Source: Paenibacillus whitsoniae (lineage in GTDB: Bacteria > Bacillota > Bacilli > Paenibacillales > NBRC-103111). From it: a DNA stretch of 48,977 nt. The stretch lies in NCBI RefSeq assembly GCF_003955665.1, contig NZ_RXHU01000063.1:1-48977 (forward strand). The letters run 5' to 3'. Positions within the stretch are counted from its first letter, which is position 1, and every line of letters begins with the position of its first letter. The notes beneath the pieces were generated by a model. It saw nothing but the letters and a program-made list of their open reading frames with translations. It was not told the DNA's origin and ran no database searches. Positions 48,804 through 48,977 of the stretch are shown piece by piece. Both the position numbers and the translations under genes were made by a program.

Positions 48804-48977
48804 GCCTGCAAAAAAGCAGGCATTTTTCTCTTTTCCTTCCTGTCCCATTGAAATACCTGCAAAATGGCAGGCATTTTGGGCAAGAACCCTCTTTTGGAGC
48901 GAGTCTGGCCAGAAAAGCTGTTTTATTGCAGGCATTTTGAGAAAACCGCCATTTATACGAAAAATGCCTGCCTATTC
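48804..48977. repeat. Four-unit hairpin array, type C, copy 2 (cut by the window end)
   Basis: Unit 1 GCCTGC/GCAGGC (centre 48812.5), unit 2 CCTGC/GCAGG (48863.5), unit 3 (about 48924.5) and the left arm of unit 4 (AAAATGCCTGC from 48961; expected centre near 48975). Spacings are 51/61/about 50. A CCGCCATTT stretch at 48946-48954 in the last spacer also occurs in spacers of type A and, inverted, type B arrays. Confidence 0.75.

Overview
The window looks like a chromosomal segment of a spore-forming, GC-moderate Firmicute close to Paenibacillus. The evidence is a gerP spore-germination operon with a sigma-K-like promoter, two S-layer-homology (SLH) proteins, LplB/LplC/LipO-type sugar ABC transporters with no ATPase gene, a large membrane-bound AraC regulator and many strong AGGAGG ribosome binding sites. 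No rRNA, tRNA, CRISPR or prophage was seen. The only mobile element is the end of an IS3-family element at the left edge.

Layout. 1-0.5 kb: IS3 orfA 5' end and a hairpin array. 0.8-3.7 kb: hypothetical gene, inositol-phosphatase-like gene, DRE-TIM aldolase-type lyase, hypothetical gene. 3.8-6.8 kb: OmpR-type two-component system followed by an exported NlpC/P60 hydrolase. 6.8-9.4 kb: small heat-shock-like gene divergent from gerPA-B-C-D-E. 10.1-24.0 kb: a minus-strand catabolic and uptake cluster with a divergent LysR regulator (two tandem FMN monooxygenases, a GsiA/Dpp-type peptide importer with fused ATPase, a two-subunit CoA-transferase-like enzyme, a Gln-type thiol dioxygenase, a class III CoA-transferase and a DinB protein). 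24.6-29.6 kb: SLH-anchored GH18, PAS-GGDEF cyclase, orphan response regulator, DUF554, small protein. 29.7-31.6 kb: chrA and thiN. 31.6-39.0 kb: sulfatase, AraC regulator and oligosaccharide-type ABC importer. 39.9-42.0 kb: DHA2 exporter with divergent PadR. 42.8-46.6 kb: SRPBCC protein, free-methionine-sulfoxide reductase, araD under AraR-like boxes, SLH protein, hypothetical gene. 46.8-48.7 kb: ECF sigma factor and large membrane partner.

Two things stand out. First, eight intergenic loci carry a roughly 190-bp element made of four 25-35-nt palindromic or inverted units. Unit centres are spaced almost identically (52/63/52 in all three type-A copies, 50-51/60-62/50-51 in the others), although the unit sequences fall into four unrelated-looking types. 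The spacings equal 5, 6 and 5 helical turns. I do not recognise this family. Second, the 10-23 kb cluster combines enzymes that fit oxidation of an organosulfur compound or thiol to a sulfinate and its activation to a CoA thioester; the exact substrate is inference.

Regulatory sites that match their genes well are two TGTACGTACA boxes flanking the araD -10, an ATATGT-N8-ACATAT dyad between the DHA2 exporter and padR, a dyad on the monooxygenase promoter next to lysR, an 11-bp-phased direct repeat before the NlpC/P60 gene, and an ECF-type promoter before the sigma gene.
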